Below are positions 1-11,189 of a stretch of 64,000 bases of DNA, piece by piece. The position numbers and the translations under genes are program-made. Each line of letters starts with the position of its first letter. The stretch's first letter is position 1. Source of the DNA: Auricularia sp. M13 (Eukaryota; Basidiomycota; Agaricomycetes; Auriculariales; Auriculariaceae); contig CM073203.1 in the NCBI GenBank assembly GCA_037042915.1, positions 2,232,001 to 2,296,000 of the forward strand. The letters are read 5' to 3'. The notes beneath the pieces were generated by a model. It was not told the DNA's origin and made no database searches. It worked only from the letters and a program-made list of their open reading frames with translations.

Positions 1-46
1 TTACTTGAGCGGTAGTAATCTTGAGTTTTGACTGCAGATGACACAC

Positions 47-1515
47 CAGGACCGAACGACTCCTGATCCCACGCACGCATGCCCGGGTGAACTCCCGTCA
101 GAACGTGCGGCTGCACGACAGCGCCGACGTGCTTAAGGTCGCCTGCAACAAGCTGCGCGCCCTCGCCCACAGCGTCGCGCAGGTTCGCCACGATGCTCGC
201 GGCGCTCTGCTCCGTGAAAACAGCAGAAAGGCGCGCCGCTGGATCGTGCGCGGGGTCGCCGCTCCTCAGCTGCTGCGCCAGCTGCGCCAGGTGCGCGATG
301 AGCGCGTCCGCCACAGCGCGTGTCGCGATGACGCGTTCCGTCGACATACAGATCTGGCAAAATCATCCAAAGCTGCACGCAAGGCGGGGGAGGGTGCGTG
401 CGTGCGTACCTGTCCGGAATGCAGCATGGCGCCGAAGATGATAGCGCGCGCCGCATGCTCGACGTCCGCGTCGTCCAGCACGATAGCGGGCGCCTTGCCG
501 CCGAGCTCGAAGACACACGGCTTGAGGTACTTCGCCGCCTCGCCGGCTATGATCTTGCCCACGCGACTACTGCCGGTGAACTGCACGGCTATGCTTCAGC
601 CGGTGCGAAGCACGATAGGATGGCTTACGTACCGTAATCTTGCGGACGAGCGGGTGCGCGATGAGTTCCGCTGTCCGCGCGGGTGAATCCGCGCGGGAGA
701 TGTTGATGTAGTTGAGCACGCCGTCCGGCAGACCGGCCTGAACGTAGCGTGAGCGCGCACGGACGGTTGGCATGTAGCGTGCTGACCTCTCGGAGAACAT
801 CGGTCACGATGGCCTGCGAGGCGGGACTGGCCTCAGAGGACTTCAGAACGACCGTGTTACCTGACAGCAACACGTTCGTCGGTCAGTCGCCAGGGCGCGC
901 AGAGTAAAGCATACCACATATGAGGGCGACGGCGATCGAACGCATGGACAAGTTGACGGGCGCGTTCCAAGGGCTGATACAGAGCACGACTCCGTGTCTG
1001 TAGGCGATGAGTTGACTGGTGCGTGAGATGTTCAACACGTACGCGCGCCGCTGGACAAAGCATTGCCCTCCTGGCATCTGGCTGGGAAAGGTCTCGCCTT
1101 TTAACTGAGCAGTCAGAGCAGCGGCCTCGCTTGCCCAGACGATGCTCCCATGAATATTAGGAAACATCATCTCCTTGGTTGCCGAGGTCTCCAATGTCAC
1201 AGTGCGCGTAATGAGCTCCCTGTACTTTTCCGACCCGAAGAGCTCAGCAGCGCGGTTGAAGATGCGTCGTTTCTCTGCGAGTGGCGTATGCTCCCATGTT
1301 TTGAACGCCTGTCATAGAGGACCATTGAGCTGTCGTCAACACAAGTGGAAAACACTCACTTCCGCCGCTGCCTCGACAGCCGCAACACAGTCCTCGGCGC
1401 TCGCACTGGCTGCACGGCCCACGACCTTCTGGGTAAACGGGTTGTGGACGTCGAATGCCTGGCCGTCCGAAGCTGGCCGGCGGACACCACCAATGACAAG
1501 AGGTGTTTCAAGCAT
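47..1515 (-). CDS. NAD(P)-dependent aldehyde dehydrogenase (salicylaldehyde/benzaldehyde dehydrogenase-like), 3' end off the window
   Basis: Oxidises an aldehyde to a carboxylate with NAD(P)+; the closest feel is the aromatic-aldehyde branch, but substrate is inference. Six exons read on the minus strand: 1515-1360, 1308-915, 860-787, 737-633, 580-410, 353-47, joined by five GT..AG introns of 49-56 bp, all in phase. The ATG at 1515 opens MLETPLVIGGVRRPASDGQ. Motifs in order: the PWNAP cofactor-site segment, the GNTVVLKSSE stretch, FTGSSRVG, FELGGKAP with the general-base Glu, and QICMSTER with the catalytic Cys. The last exon stops at a phase-1 donor after ESFGP near 47, so about 75 C-terminal residues lie outside the window. 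No stop or frameshift seen. It heads away from the tandem monooxygenases at 3.3-8.0 kb, which may belong to the same pathway. Confidence 0.93.
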
Positions 1516-1986
1516 GGGAGATCAGAGTAGGAGCAGAGCGCGCAGGATGGCCCGTATCCGGCTTCATGTAGAAGCGGTACAAGACTCCAGGTTACCGGCA
1601 GCTCTTGGCGCGGGAAGTGGTACACATTATGAGCGTGAGCGCTCTGAGCCCTGAGTCCAAGCTAGATTTTGCGTCGTCCTCTATGGGCTTCAATTGCAGT
1701 GTGGAAGCATCCAGAGCGAGCGTGCACGTGAACTGTCGAGTATACGGAAGTCGAAGGCGTGGGATCCAGAGACCAGGCAGCTGTATTAACCCGCACTGGC
1801 AGCCATGGTAAGGCGCCTTGAAACAATCAAAGCCCCAAAGAGCTGCTACATAGGGACTGACGCGCTGACGTCGAAAGCGGCAGCCCTCGGATGATAAGCT
1901 CGGAAAAGCAGCTGCAGGATGCGGTGGATGGCCTGCTTGGCCGTTCGATGCACAGACCGCGTTGACCAGAAAATCTTTTACGCGTA
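1516..1986. other. Intergenic stretch upstream of the aldehyde dehydrogenase
   Basis: No convincing gene. Open frames here overlap both strands, lack recognisable motifs and run into the MITE that starts at 1987. Presumably holds the dehydrogenase promoter; no clear TATA box was seen. Confidence 0.5.
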
Positions 1987-2346
1987 CAGCCCTTTGCATA
2001 AGATTCTGGACACCCAGAAAAAAATACAAAGTCGGATTCGGCTGTTCCGACCGACTCCGACGGGCTCCAGATGATCCGCCGCGGGCAAACCAACTGCAAA
2101 CCGTTCTGTATTCAAGTTGTATGGCACCTGGGCCATGCGCCAATGCAACAGTCCGTCCGGGGGCAGCGAGGGGTGCCAAAAAAGGCGGCCTCACGCCCTG
2201 GACGAACGAGAGGCATGGCTACGGCGTTGCTACGGCGCGGCGGCGGCGACTTCGGCGCTTCCGCGATGCACCCGGATCTGGTCGGAGTCGGCTGAATCCG
2301 ACTTTGTATTTTTTTCTGGGTGTCCAGAATTTTATGCAAAGGGCTG
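1987..2346. mobile_element. MITE 1, Tc1/mariner/pogo-type (TA target), 360 bp
   Basis: Terminal inverted repeats start CAGCCCTTTGCATAA and end with the matching TTATGCAAAGGGCTG; the inverted match runs on for about 60 bp, through CTGGACACCC, an A-rich (T-rich on the other side) tract and GTCGGATTC. TA dinucleotides flank it at 1985-1986 and 2347-2348, fitting TA target duplication. No transposase frame inside, so it is non-autonomous. It abuts MITE 2 directly. Confidence 0.85.
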
Positions 2347-2348
2347 TA

Positions 2349-2829
2349 CTGCCCTTTGCATGATATTCCGGACACCTCCGAAAAAGAAAAAGCGGGCGGG
2401 GCCGACCGAACCCCCGACCAACCCAGCCCGGCAGACAGTAGCGACGGTGCGTGGGCAGATCCACTCGAGCCAAGTACATGGCTGGCCTCGGGGAGGCTGG
2501 AAAGCTCTGCCGCGCAGTTTTTTCGAAGAATAGGAGTGCCGTTGCGGTGTGCTCGCCCGCCAGCCCTCCGAGCTGCGGTTTGAACGGCATCGGCCGATTT
2601 GCCCAGCTCCGTCGTCGTGGACTGCGCAGACGACGAGCACGCCTCTGCAGCTGAAATTTGCGGCGGGATGCATGTAGTAAGACGATGCAATGCACCCTAC
2701 GTTAAAACCTGGCCTGCAGCAGTTGAAAATCGGTCGCTACCGTCTGCCGGGCTGGGTTTGTCGGGGGTTCGGTCGGCCCCGCCCGCTTTTTCTTTTTCGG
2801 AGGTGTCCGGAATATTATGCAAAGGGCAG
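2349..2829. mobile_element. MITE 2, Tc1/mariner/pogo-type (TA target), 481 bp
   Basis: Inverted repeats of roughly 100 bp: left end CTGCCCTTTGCATGATATTC, then CGGACACCTCCG, a purine tract and a GC-rich block with CCCGCCGGGC-like words; the right end mirrors them and closes with ATGCAAAGGGCAG. TA flanks lie at 2347-2348, shared with MITE 1, and 2830-2831. The outer 12 or so bases match MITE 1, so both probably used the same transposase source. No coding frame of its own. Confidence 0.85.
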
Positions 2830-3251
2830 TATCTCCGAGGTTCGGCGGTAACGTGACCACCGGAGCAATTTGAAGCCGCGAAGCGCCGTCGCAACCGTCT
2901 TACAATTCTCAGCAACAGCTTCCCGATAACCAGGTGGGTTGCCTCAGGAAAGTCAGGTTTCAGGTTTGGAACATTAATTATGTGATTTTGGTTCATCCTC
3001 GGCACCGTAGTGACCAGTCAGCAGCGGTCGTCAGCAGTACCGTGACTCCATGATCGCAGTCATCCCCCGCTCACCGTCGAAGCGCCAACGCGGTTATTCA
3101 AGTTATCAGTCTACTACTGCTGAATAAGCTGACGCGCTCAATTCTTTCAATACATACGCAGTTTACCAAGGAGTGATGCTTCGATGACTTGTGTTCAGAG
3201 TCGCGAAGGAACGAAGCATCCGACCAACTGTGACGTTCAGCAGCTGATATA

Positions 3252-3259
3252 TATATAAG
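3252..3259 (+). promoter_or_regulatory. TATA box of the first FAD monooxygenase
   Basis: TATATAAG lies 45-52 bp upstream of the ATG at 3304. The whole upstream block from about 2860 is recognisably related to the block from about 5680 in front of the second copy (shared GCAGCTG, CAGAGTC and CCGACCA words), so the promoter was duplicated with the gene. Confidence 0.65.
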
Positions 3260-3303
3260 GCTCACACCACAACTCGGCCATCGAATCAGCTGTCCTTCTC
3301 AGA

Positions 3304-5186
3304 ATGTCGAAGAAGGATTTCAGCGCAGCCATTGTCGGTACGATGGTCCTACCACTGCTGCATTTCAGTTCCATTGAGATGATCCCCGTCGCAGGCGGCG
3401 GAATCGGCGGCCTCTTCTGCGCCATCAGTCTCGTGAGAGCGGGAGTGCCTTTCGAGCTGTTTGAAGCGACGGTAAGCATGCAGTAATATGATTCAGCTTG
3501 CAATTTCCTCTCATATCGCACGCTGCAGCACAAGTTCGGCGAAGTTGGCGCGGGCATCGGCTTTGGTAAGCTTGTCATCTTTCCATTGTTTGCGTATCCT
3601 CACATCCACTCAGGTCCTAATGCTATACCTGGCATGGCATATCTTGGAATCCTCGAGGAGTTCGAGGCTAGCGCCAACCACATCGTGCGGGATTGATATC
3701 CTTCCAGCTTCTCACTACTGGCCTGCTGACGAGTTTATGTCCCTACCTATAGAAAACTTGGACTATCCTCAAGGCTGACACGGAGTATGAGCATATCGTC
3801 GATGTAAGTCGCGAAGTCCCAGCATACAGCGCTAGCTACTTCATCTCACCCTGACAGTACGTTCGCCCCGGGAGTTTCGGCACAATATCGTCCATCCACC
3901 GCGCCCATATGCTCGACATTCTTCTCAAGCGCGTCCCCGCAGAGCGCTGCCATCTGAGCAAGCGCTGCACGTCGGTCGAGCAGATCTCAGCTAATCCGCC
4001 TCTCTATCGGCTGCATTTCGGCGATGGGACGACGCACGAGGCCAATTTTGTCATCGGCGCGGACGGTATCAAGAGTCCGGTGCGAGATTTCGTGCTAGGA
4101 ACGCGCGTCGAGCCGCGGTATACTGGGACGAGAGCCTTTCGCGGTTTGATCACTGCTGAAAGTTGGGAAGGCATTGTGGGAACGAAGGCCTCTTCCTTCG
4201 TGCTGTATTGCGGCATCGGAAAGGTGCGCCGGCGCTGCATTCAGCAGATGTACGAGCGCAACTCATGTATCTGTCTAGCACATCATCACCTATCCCATTG
4301 ATGGAGGATTGGTGCGTACCTGGGGATTCTCAGCCTATACTGACGTCGCGCAAACTGACTTAGGTTAATTTTGTCGCGTTCTCATCTGCGCCGCTCGAGA
4401 CACGATTCGCGGACGGCACGGACCCGCCGCCGAACGAGTCACATGTGCTTCCAGCAGATCCAGAAGAGGCGCACCGCCTGTTTTCAGACCTGGGACCACA
4501 CGTGCAGGGCGCTCTCAAGGCATGGCATAACTTGCTTTGGCTTGAATGTGTGGGCGTGTAGAACTGATTTTCATTTCGGACTCATGCGTAGGGCATCAAG
4601 GACATGACCGTTTGGAAGATCAAGACTCACTGGCCTCCACTCAAGACCTATGTCAACGGCGGCGTTGCTCTTCTCGGAGACTCTGCACATGGCATGGTGC
4701 GTTGCGCAGCATAGCTTCCTCTATTTTCCGGGATTGAGTTTCCTTCAGACTCCTCATTGTGGACAGGTGATCCAGAAATTCAGAATGCATCCCTTCCACT
4801 GTGACCTCATACATATTCTCAAGGGAGCCGGCCAAGGTCTAGAAGATGCCTATCTCCTCGGGCGATTCCTCGGCCACGAGAACACGACTCTGGCTACACT
4901 CACAGAGACTCTCACTATCTACGACCGCTTCCGCCGTCCCCACGCCAACCGGGTCGTGGAATACGCTCTTGAGGTTAAGCTTCCTCTAGGCCTCGCGGTG
5001 ACTATTCTTACTGCGCCACAGACCGGAGATGTTTGGGAGGGCTGGGGACCTAGCGGCACTTCCGTCGAAGGACGCCGGAAGGACTGCACCAATCGCCTAG
5101 ATTGGATCTGGGACCACGACATCGACAAGGACTGGGCTGCGGGAGCTGCCCTGTTAGATGCCATGGGACCTCCCAAGGGAATATGA
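3304..5186 (+). CDS. FAD-dependent aromatic monooxygenase (salicylate hydroxylase-like), tandem copy 1
   Basis: Group A flavin monooxygenase: FAD plus NAD(P)H and O2 hydroxylate an aromatic-type substrate; exact substrate unknown. Twelve exons: 3304-3337, 3395-3471, 3529-3565, 3614-3684, 3753-3803, 3858-4223, 4279-4311, 4364-4519, 4592-4696, 4749-4766, 4824-4973, 5022-5186, summing to 420 aa in one frame. Motifs: GGGIGG Rossmann loop at residues 12-17 (split by intron 1), GADGIKS (DG motif), LGDSAHGM then TPHCGQGAGQGLEDA (GD motif and FAD-binding loop). Exon 10 is only 18 nt. The intron after exon 8 would need a GC donor (GCATGG) or a downstream GTGTAG donor, the weakest point of the model. 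Exons 2 to early 6, introns included, are almost identical to copy 2, unlike the rest. Confidence 0.9.
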
Positions 5187-6024
5187 TGAACCGGTGTCAG
5201 CTTCAGAGTGTTGATACGTATGTTGGCGTAATTTGAGCCATACTCGGGCAGTCGCATGGTGCGCCGCGCACGTGACACCGAAGACCAGCTACCTTTTATC
5301 ATTACTCAGCAGCACTGCTGCATTTTTCTTGTCAGCGTGTCTTCCGTGTGCTTTGAGATTAATCAGCAGGCCCAAGAAGTCGAATACACTGGTCAACGAC
5401 TGCCGGTCAACCGGTCCGACAAGGCTTATCCATATTCTCCTCATGCAACTCCTCCCTGGCTTGAGGCTGGTGGCTGGCCTTCATGAGGGGGCCAATCAGT
5501 GACACGCGCTGCAACTGCCAGTAGCGACTCGGTGCCGCTGCGCAGCCCACGAAGCTAAAACTGAAGCAGGGGCGGGTCGGCTCGCCGGAACGACCGCGCG
5601 CGTGGGCATCAGCAATTTACTGCGATATCTGCGAGCGTTCTGCGCTGGTTCTGCGTGAACAGCAGTGTGACCTCCGTCAAATTCGGACGATTTGAAGCCG
5701 CGAGGCACCGCGCCCATTTCTCTTCAAATACGTTTCTCGTCGGCAGCTATCAGTACCACTAGCGAGGTGAGCTGACGCATCCACATAAGGTATTTGTCGT
5801 TGGCTCTAGGTACAGTATCTCGATAAACGAAGATTAAAATTCAGTGCGCAGGTTGGGGAAATCATCTCCCGTCCACGGTCGAAGCGCTGAACGGCCGCGG
5901 GGTCTTCCTGAGCATCAAGGTGACACATACACGTGGTTTACCAAGCAGGCGCATCTTCCGACGTCCGCGTTCAGAGTCAACGAGCCGACGGAGAATCCGA
6001 CCATGCGTCATTCAGCAGCTGGAT

Positions 6025-6034
6025 CATATAAAGG
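6025..6034 (+). promoter_or_regulatory. TATA box of the second FAD monooxygenase
   Basis: CATATAAAGG lies about 50 bp before the ATG at 6080, in the same place as the TATA box of copy 1 and within the same duplicated upstream context (TTCAGCAGCTG precedes it in both). Confidence 0.65.
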
Positions 6035-6079
6035 TGCCTGAAGCGAGCTCAGAGTCGAAGCATAACCTCCCCATTCCCA

Positions 6080-7962
6080 ATGACGGACAAGGACTTCAGC
6101 GTGGCCATCGTCGGTGCGCCTTATCGATTTTTTACCCGCATCCGAAACTCATTCCATTCCCCCGTCATAGGTGGCGGAATCGGCGGCCTCTTCTGCGCCA
6201 TCAGTCTCGTGAGAGCGGGAGTGCCTTTCGAGCTGTTTGAAGCTACGGTAAGCATGCAGTAATATAATTCAGCTAGCATGTTCCTCTCATATCGCACGCT
6301 GCAGCACAAGTTCGGCGAAGTTGGCGCGGGCATCAGCTTTGGTGAGCTTTTCATCTTTCCATTGTTTGCGTATCCTCACATCCGCTCAGGTCCTAATGCT
6401 ATACCTGGCATGGCATATCTTGGAATCCTCGAGGAGTTTGAGGCTAGCGCCAACCACATCGTGCGGGATTGATATCCTTCCAGCTTCTCATTACTGGCCT
6501 ACTGACGGAATTATGCCCCTACCTATAGAAAACTTGGACTATCCTCAAGGCTGACACGGAGTATGAGCATATCGTCGATGTAAGTCGCGAAGTCCCAGCA
6601 TACAGCGCTAGCAACTTCATCTCACCCTGACAGTACGTTCGCCCCGGGAGTTTCGGCACATTATCGTCTATCCACCGCGCCCATATGCTCGACATTCTTC
6701 TCAAGCGCGTCCCCGCAGAGCGCTGCCATCTGAGCAAGCGCTGCACGTCGGTCGAGCAGATCTCATCCCGGCCTCCTCTCTACAGGCTGCACTTCAGCGA
6801 CGGGACAACACACGACGCCAACGTCGTCGTTGGCGCGGATGGCATCAAGAGTCGCGTGCGAGACTTCGTGTTGGGAGAGCGTATCGAGCCGCGCTACTCG
6901 GGAAGGAAAGCCTTCCGTGGGCTGATTACAATGTTACATTGGAAAGGCCTTGTGGGAGAAGAAACAGCGTCCTCCATCGTGCTTTATTGTAATGCCGGAA
7001 AGGTGCGCAATTGTGTTATCGAGACGTTGCACGAGCAGGACTCATCTACTGTTCAGCACATCCTCGCCTATCCTATCGACGGCGGGCTCGTGCGTACTAT
7101 GCTCTCCTTTCTAGCTACAGTGACTGATGTCGTCGCGCGAACTAGGTCAACTATCTCGCCTACACCTCAGTGCCCCCCGAGATGCGATTCACCGATGGTT
7201 CGGACCCTAACCCGAACGAACCCTCCGTGCAGCCAGCGGATCCAGAAGCAGCGCTGAGCGCATTTTCAGACATGGGACCAGCCGTGCAAGGTGCTCTCAA
7301 GGTGTGAGATTACTCGACCGCGATGTGTATGACTTGGCACGCGGCACTGATTCAGATTTTCAATTTGAAGGGCATTAAGACGATGACAGTCTGGAAAATC
7401 AATACCCTCTGGCCGCCGCTTAATACCTATGTTAGCGGCGGTGTTGCGCTCCTTGGAGATTCTGCACATGCCATGGTGCGCAGCTCCAAGTTGCTCCCTC
7501 GGTCTCCCAATACTGAGAGCGCTTTAGACGCCCCATTGCGGGCAGGTGAGTCAATTAGTCGGGTTTCCCGCATCCTACAATCTCACACATGATACTCAGG
7601 GCGCTGGCCAAGGGTTGGAAGACGCCTATCTCCTCGGCCGCTTCCTCGAGCACAAGAACACAACTCTAGCCACAGTCAGCGAGGCTCTCAGCATCTACGA
7701 TCAATTCCGCCGTCCCCACGCGAACAGGGTCGTGGAGTATGCTCTCGAGGTAAGGCACTTTCTGAACGGCCGTTCCGACTCTGACCGTCCACCACAGAGC
7801 GGGGATGTCTGGGACGGCTGGGGCCCGAACGGCAATTCCATCGAGGGACGCCGCAAGGACTGCGCCAATCGCATGGACTGGATCTGGGACTACGACATCG
7901 AGAAGGATTGGGCCGCCGGGGCCGCCCTCTTGGATGCCCTGGTCCCGGGACCTCCGCAGTGA
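6080..7962 (+). CDS. FAD-dependent aromatic monooxygenase (salicylate hydroxylase-like), tandem copy 2
   Basis: Paralogue of the gene at 3304-5186 with the same 12-exon layout: 6080-6113, 6171-6247, 6305-6341, 6390-6460, 6529-6579, 6634-7002, 7057-7089, 7146-7301, 7371-7475, 7528-7545, 7600-7749, 7798-7962; 421 aa. All intron phases match copy 1. Motifs: GGGIGG, GADGIKSRVRD, LLGDSAHAM plus TPHCGQGAGQGLEDA. Exon 9 could start 15 nt earlier at 7356 without changing the frame. Outside exons 2-6 the two copies differ visibly in exons and completely in introns; inside that tract they are nearly identical, which points to gene conversion. No disabling change seen, so both copies look functional. 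Confidence 0.92.
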
Positions 7963-8527
7963 AGCGTCGAATGTATATAAGAACTTGGCTTGAATGTATA
8001 TGGACTGCTCAGTGGTTGTCTCTTTTGCTGTAATTCAATGAACGCGTCGCTGTTTCAGAAATACGCAGATAGAGGCTAGATGGGAGTTAAGCTTGACTGT
8101 GGAACGGCGAAAGCATCTGCTTTCGGGCCACAGAACTCGGCTACGGTTACGGTACTCGACATTGATCAGATGTCGCTCTACGCCGTTCAATACGGATGCC
8201 ACAAGCTGAATGATCATTTTATTGCTTCGTTGATATCCTGACCACCTGCCGAGCCCCATCGACATCCGTTGTCAACATAGAAACACATTCAACTTGAACT
8301 CACCCCTGTCCTAGGGTCATGCGAAGTTGGTACGAACATGAAGACAGCTCCAGTGGCCATCTAGTGACGAATGCTTATGCTCACGTGCGCTCATTGTCCC
8401 ACTCAGTCCGATGGCCGGCTGCTTTGTCTGATTCAGTGATTGCTCTGTCTCCGACAGCCCAAGTGAATGACAGCCGTTGCAAATACGATTGGCCCTGGCT
8501 TGTCGCGCTTCTTGTCTTCTCCTCACC
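7963..8527. other. Intergenic region between monooxygenase copy 2 and the P450
   Basis: About 560 bp without a supported gene. It contains the 3' flank of the monooxygenase (TGTATATAAGAAC words just past the stop) and the promoter side of the P450. A short minus-strand open frame (8265-8035) has no recognisable features. Confidence 0.5.
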
Positions 8528-11019
8528 ATGCGCAACGGATACTACGCTGCGGTCCCAGCCCTCGTTGCGCTGTACGCACTCATCAAGCTGAGCAGTATCG
8601 GAAAGCGCGAGAAGGACCTGCCTCCTGGGCCGCCGACGGTGCCTCTGCTCGGAAATCTGCACCTTTTTCCAACCGGCTTTGCCCACTACAAGTATGGCTT
8701 CTTGGGACTAGTTCTATTGGGCTAACTCGCCGACAAGGTTCACTGAATGGGCGAGACAGTATGGCGAGATATATAGCGTGATTCTCGTATACTGGCGTGC
8801 GGTGGTGCTGATGAGTGACACGCCGACTCCAGCTCAAGATCGGCAGCGGCACAGCTGTCGTGCTGACAAGCGTTGAAGCAGTGCGCGAGCTGATGGATCG
8901 TCGGTCGGCGACAACAGTCGACCGCCCGGCAGTGAGCACGACAGTCCTCGCTGCACTCTGTCCTCACCCATCACGCGTTAGAACTTTATGGTCGACCGCA
9001 TTACAAGTAAGAGCTCGCTTTGTGACGTCTGCGTTTGCTCATGCTCAGCATTCAGACGGAATGAACATGGTCCTTGCTCGTGTGCGGCGCATCTGCAACG
9101 CTTCACCGCGAAGGCTGACCCTTTGCAGTACACTGAAGACTGGCGCGCTCTCCGTCGTACGGCGCACGCTATTCTAACTCCTCGCGCTTGCCAAGACCAT
9201 GTCTCTATTCAGGCTGCAGAAGCAAAGCAGCTGCTTTTCGACATGTTGCATGATCCTGAGGTGCGTTTTGATCCCGCGAACCTACATATCCCTGTTCCTG
9301 ATCATCCATTTGTAGCACTTTTACACACACATGCAGCGCAACTCATCGTCCATCATCATGAGCGTCGTCGTCGGGCGCCGCGCGCCGCGCTTTGAGACGC
9401 CCGTCGTGAAGGACTTCTTCCACGTCCAGCACCTCTGGGAGCATGCATTGACGCCCGGTGCCCATCCTGTGCGTATACGCGTAAATAGCTGGGTGTCTGA
9501 GGCTGCGACTAACATTTATATTACTCCTGCAGCCTGTGGACATCTTCCCAGTCCTTGGAATTGTGCCCGAGTGCTTTGCATTCTGGAAGCGACTCTGTCG
9601 CGAGGTCCGCCGTCTTCAACGCAAGCTCTACTTTGGTCTTCTCGAAGAGTGTGAGAACCGTCTCCAAGATGGCAAGCCTACCGGATGTCAGTCATTTCGC
9701 ACGCGCTTTTCTCAGACTGTGGCTGAAGCATGCCTTGCGCGATTTGCAGGCTTCCTCGAAGAGGTCATTGAACGGCGCGCCGAATTCGGGCTGACGCGGG
9801 AACTTTCGGGGTAAGTATGTGCCTTTCAGCATGCAGATTTACTTCATGTCTTGCGTCGTGACTAGGTACTTGGGCGGCGTCCTGCTCGAAGGCGGGTCGG
9901 ACACTTCGTCGTCGTACCTCCAGACGGTTGCCCTTGCTATGACTGCGTACCCTGATGTACAGAAGAAGGCGCAAGCGAAGATCGACCGTGTTGTGGGACA
10001 CGACCGTGCACCTACGTTGGACGACTTGCCCGATCTTCCGTACATCCAGGCGCTCATCAAAGAGGTGGGTGACCCTGCGAATGGAGCCCGCTTTGCTTTT
10101 CCAGCGGCTGACTTGGCGATGGCAGGTACACCGGTGGAGACCTATCGCTCCGCTGTGCATTCCCCATGCCTCGTTAGCGGACGAATACGTCAGTTATCAC
10201 CATATGCCTTCGATTACCCTTTGCTGAGGCATTGCTCCTTGCAGTACAAGGGTTACTTGATCCCGAAAGGCAGCACGATCTTCATCAACAACTGTATGTC
10301 GCTCTCCTCGACTCGCGACCGGTCTCAACGTGCCCAGGGGGCATCTTCCATGATGAGCGTATCTTCGAGAATGCGGGAGATTTCGTGCCGGAGCGCTGGC
10401 TGAAGAGCGAGTTCGGCGTGCGCGAGGGGGTTGATACGAAGGATTTCCGCGAAGATTTAGTACGTTCCCAGTAATCTTTGTTCTAATCGGCCGACTCATG
10501 ACGTCTTCAGTGGTTTGGCTAGTGAGAGAGATGCGACATCGTCGATACAGCTGCTTAATATCTGCTTTTAGCGGCCGACGCGTCTGCCCCGGCATCCACC
10601 TGGCGAAGAATTCCATTGTGAGCTCCTTCATCCCCGATAAAGACTCTTTTCATGGACTTCGGATTGAATTATAGGGCATGAACACCACACGGCTTCTCTG
10701 GGCGTTCAACTACGAGCCCGCAACGAATGCGGAGACAGGTTTACCGGAGCAGGCTGATATCTGGGACTACGCACGGGTGAGTCTCATGCCACAGCGACCG
10801 TAGTGTGCCACATACTGTAGCTCATGCGACCTCCTCGACGGAAAGGGAATCCTCACTTGCCCGTGTCCTTTCAGAGCTCAGATCACGCCGCGAAATGCGC
10901 AGATCGCGGATATTATCGAGCACGACTTTTTCCTGGCGACATCCGAGTACGAGAGGTACGAGGATTTGCTGTCACCAGAGGACAAGGAGTACGTGGATGA
11001 AGTACGGAGGCGAGGGTAA
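8528..11019 (+). CDS. Cytochrome P450 monooxygenase, 17 exons
   Basis: Haem-thiolate monooxygenase, membrane-anchored in the ER. Exons: 8528-8691, 8738-8777, 8833-8931, 8982-9006, 9056-9081, 9129-9260, 9337-9468, 9533-9686, 9750-9810, 9866-10064, 10126-10188, 10245-10293, 10338-10459, 10511-10521, 10572-10617, 10675-10776, 10882-11019; 520 aa, the normal family length. N-terminal hydrophobic anchor (AAVPALVALYALI), then the proline hinge LPPGPPTVPLLGN; I-helix LLEGGSDTSSS; K-helix EVHR (ExxR); PERW; haem loop FGYGRRVCPG with the Cys ligand. Exon 14 is an 11-nt microexon that supplies WFG and part of Y in that loop. The last acceptor (at 10882) is chosen for frame; a nearby AG at 10874 is possible. 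All phases agree and no stop was found. Resembles the CYP families common in agaricomycetes; subfamily not assigned. Confidence 0.92.
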
Positions 11020-11116
11020 GACTGTGTCCTTGAGACTTGGCCAAGTCTCTCAGGAAGCCCTGGCGTTGTATGTCTGACCGGCGGGATCCATCTCGACAGT
11101 GAGCACCCAACTTATC

Positions 11117-11189
11117 AGCATTGTGGCGCAGGGGTTAGCGCGCGGGGCTCATAACCCCGAGGTCCCACGATCGAAACGTGGCAATGCTA
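11117..11189 (+). tRNA. Initiator tRNA-Met (CAT anticodon)
   Basis: 73 nt, no intron. Acceptor stem AGCATTG pairs fully with CAATGCT; D stem GCGC/GCGC; anticodon stem CGGGG/CCCCG around loop CTCATAA; T stem CCACG/CGTGG with loop ATCGAAA. The A1:U72 pair, the GGG/CCC anticodon stem and the A at the first T-loop position (AUCGAAA instead of TTCGANN) are the hallmarks of eukaryotic initiator rather than elongator tRNA-Met. Internal A box TGGCGCAGGGG and B box region are present. No run of four or more T follows closely; the nearest T-rich stretch is TTCTTT at about 11191. Confidence 0.95.

Noticed and set aside
87-686. Plus-strand open frame of 199 codons
   Set aside because: Lies opposite the aldehyde dehydrogenase, whose motifs and introns are clear on the minus strand.
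1592-2690. Overlapping 190-200 codon frames across the two MITEs
   Set aside because: They run through inverted repeats, have no motif, and change with the MITE boundaries.
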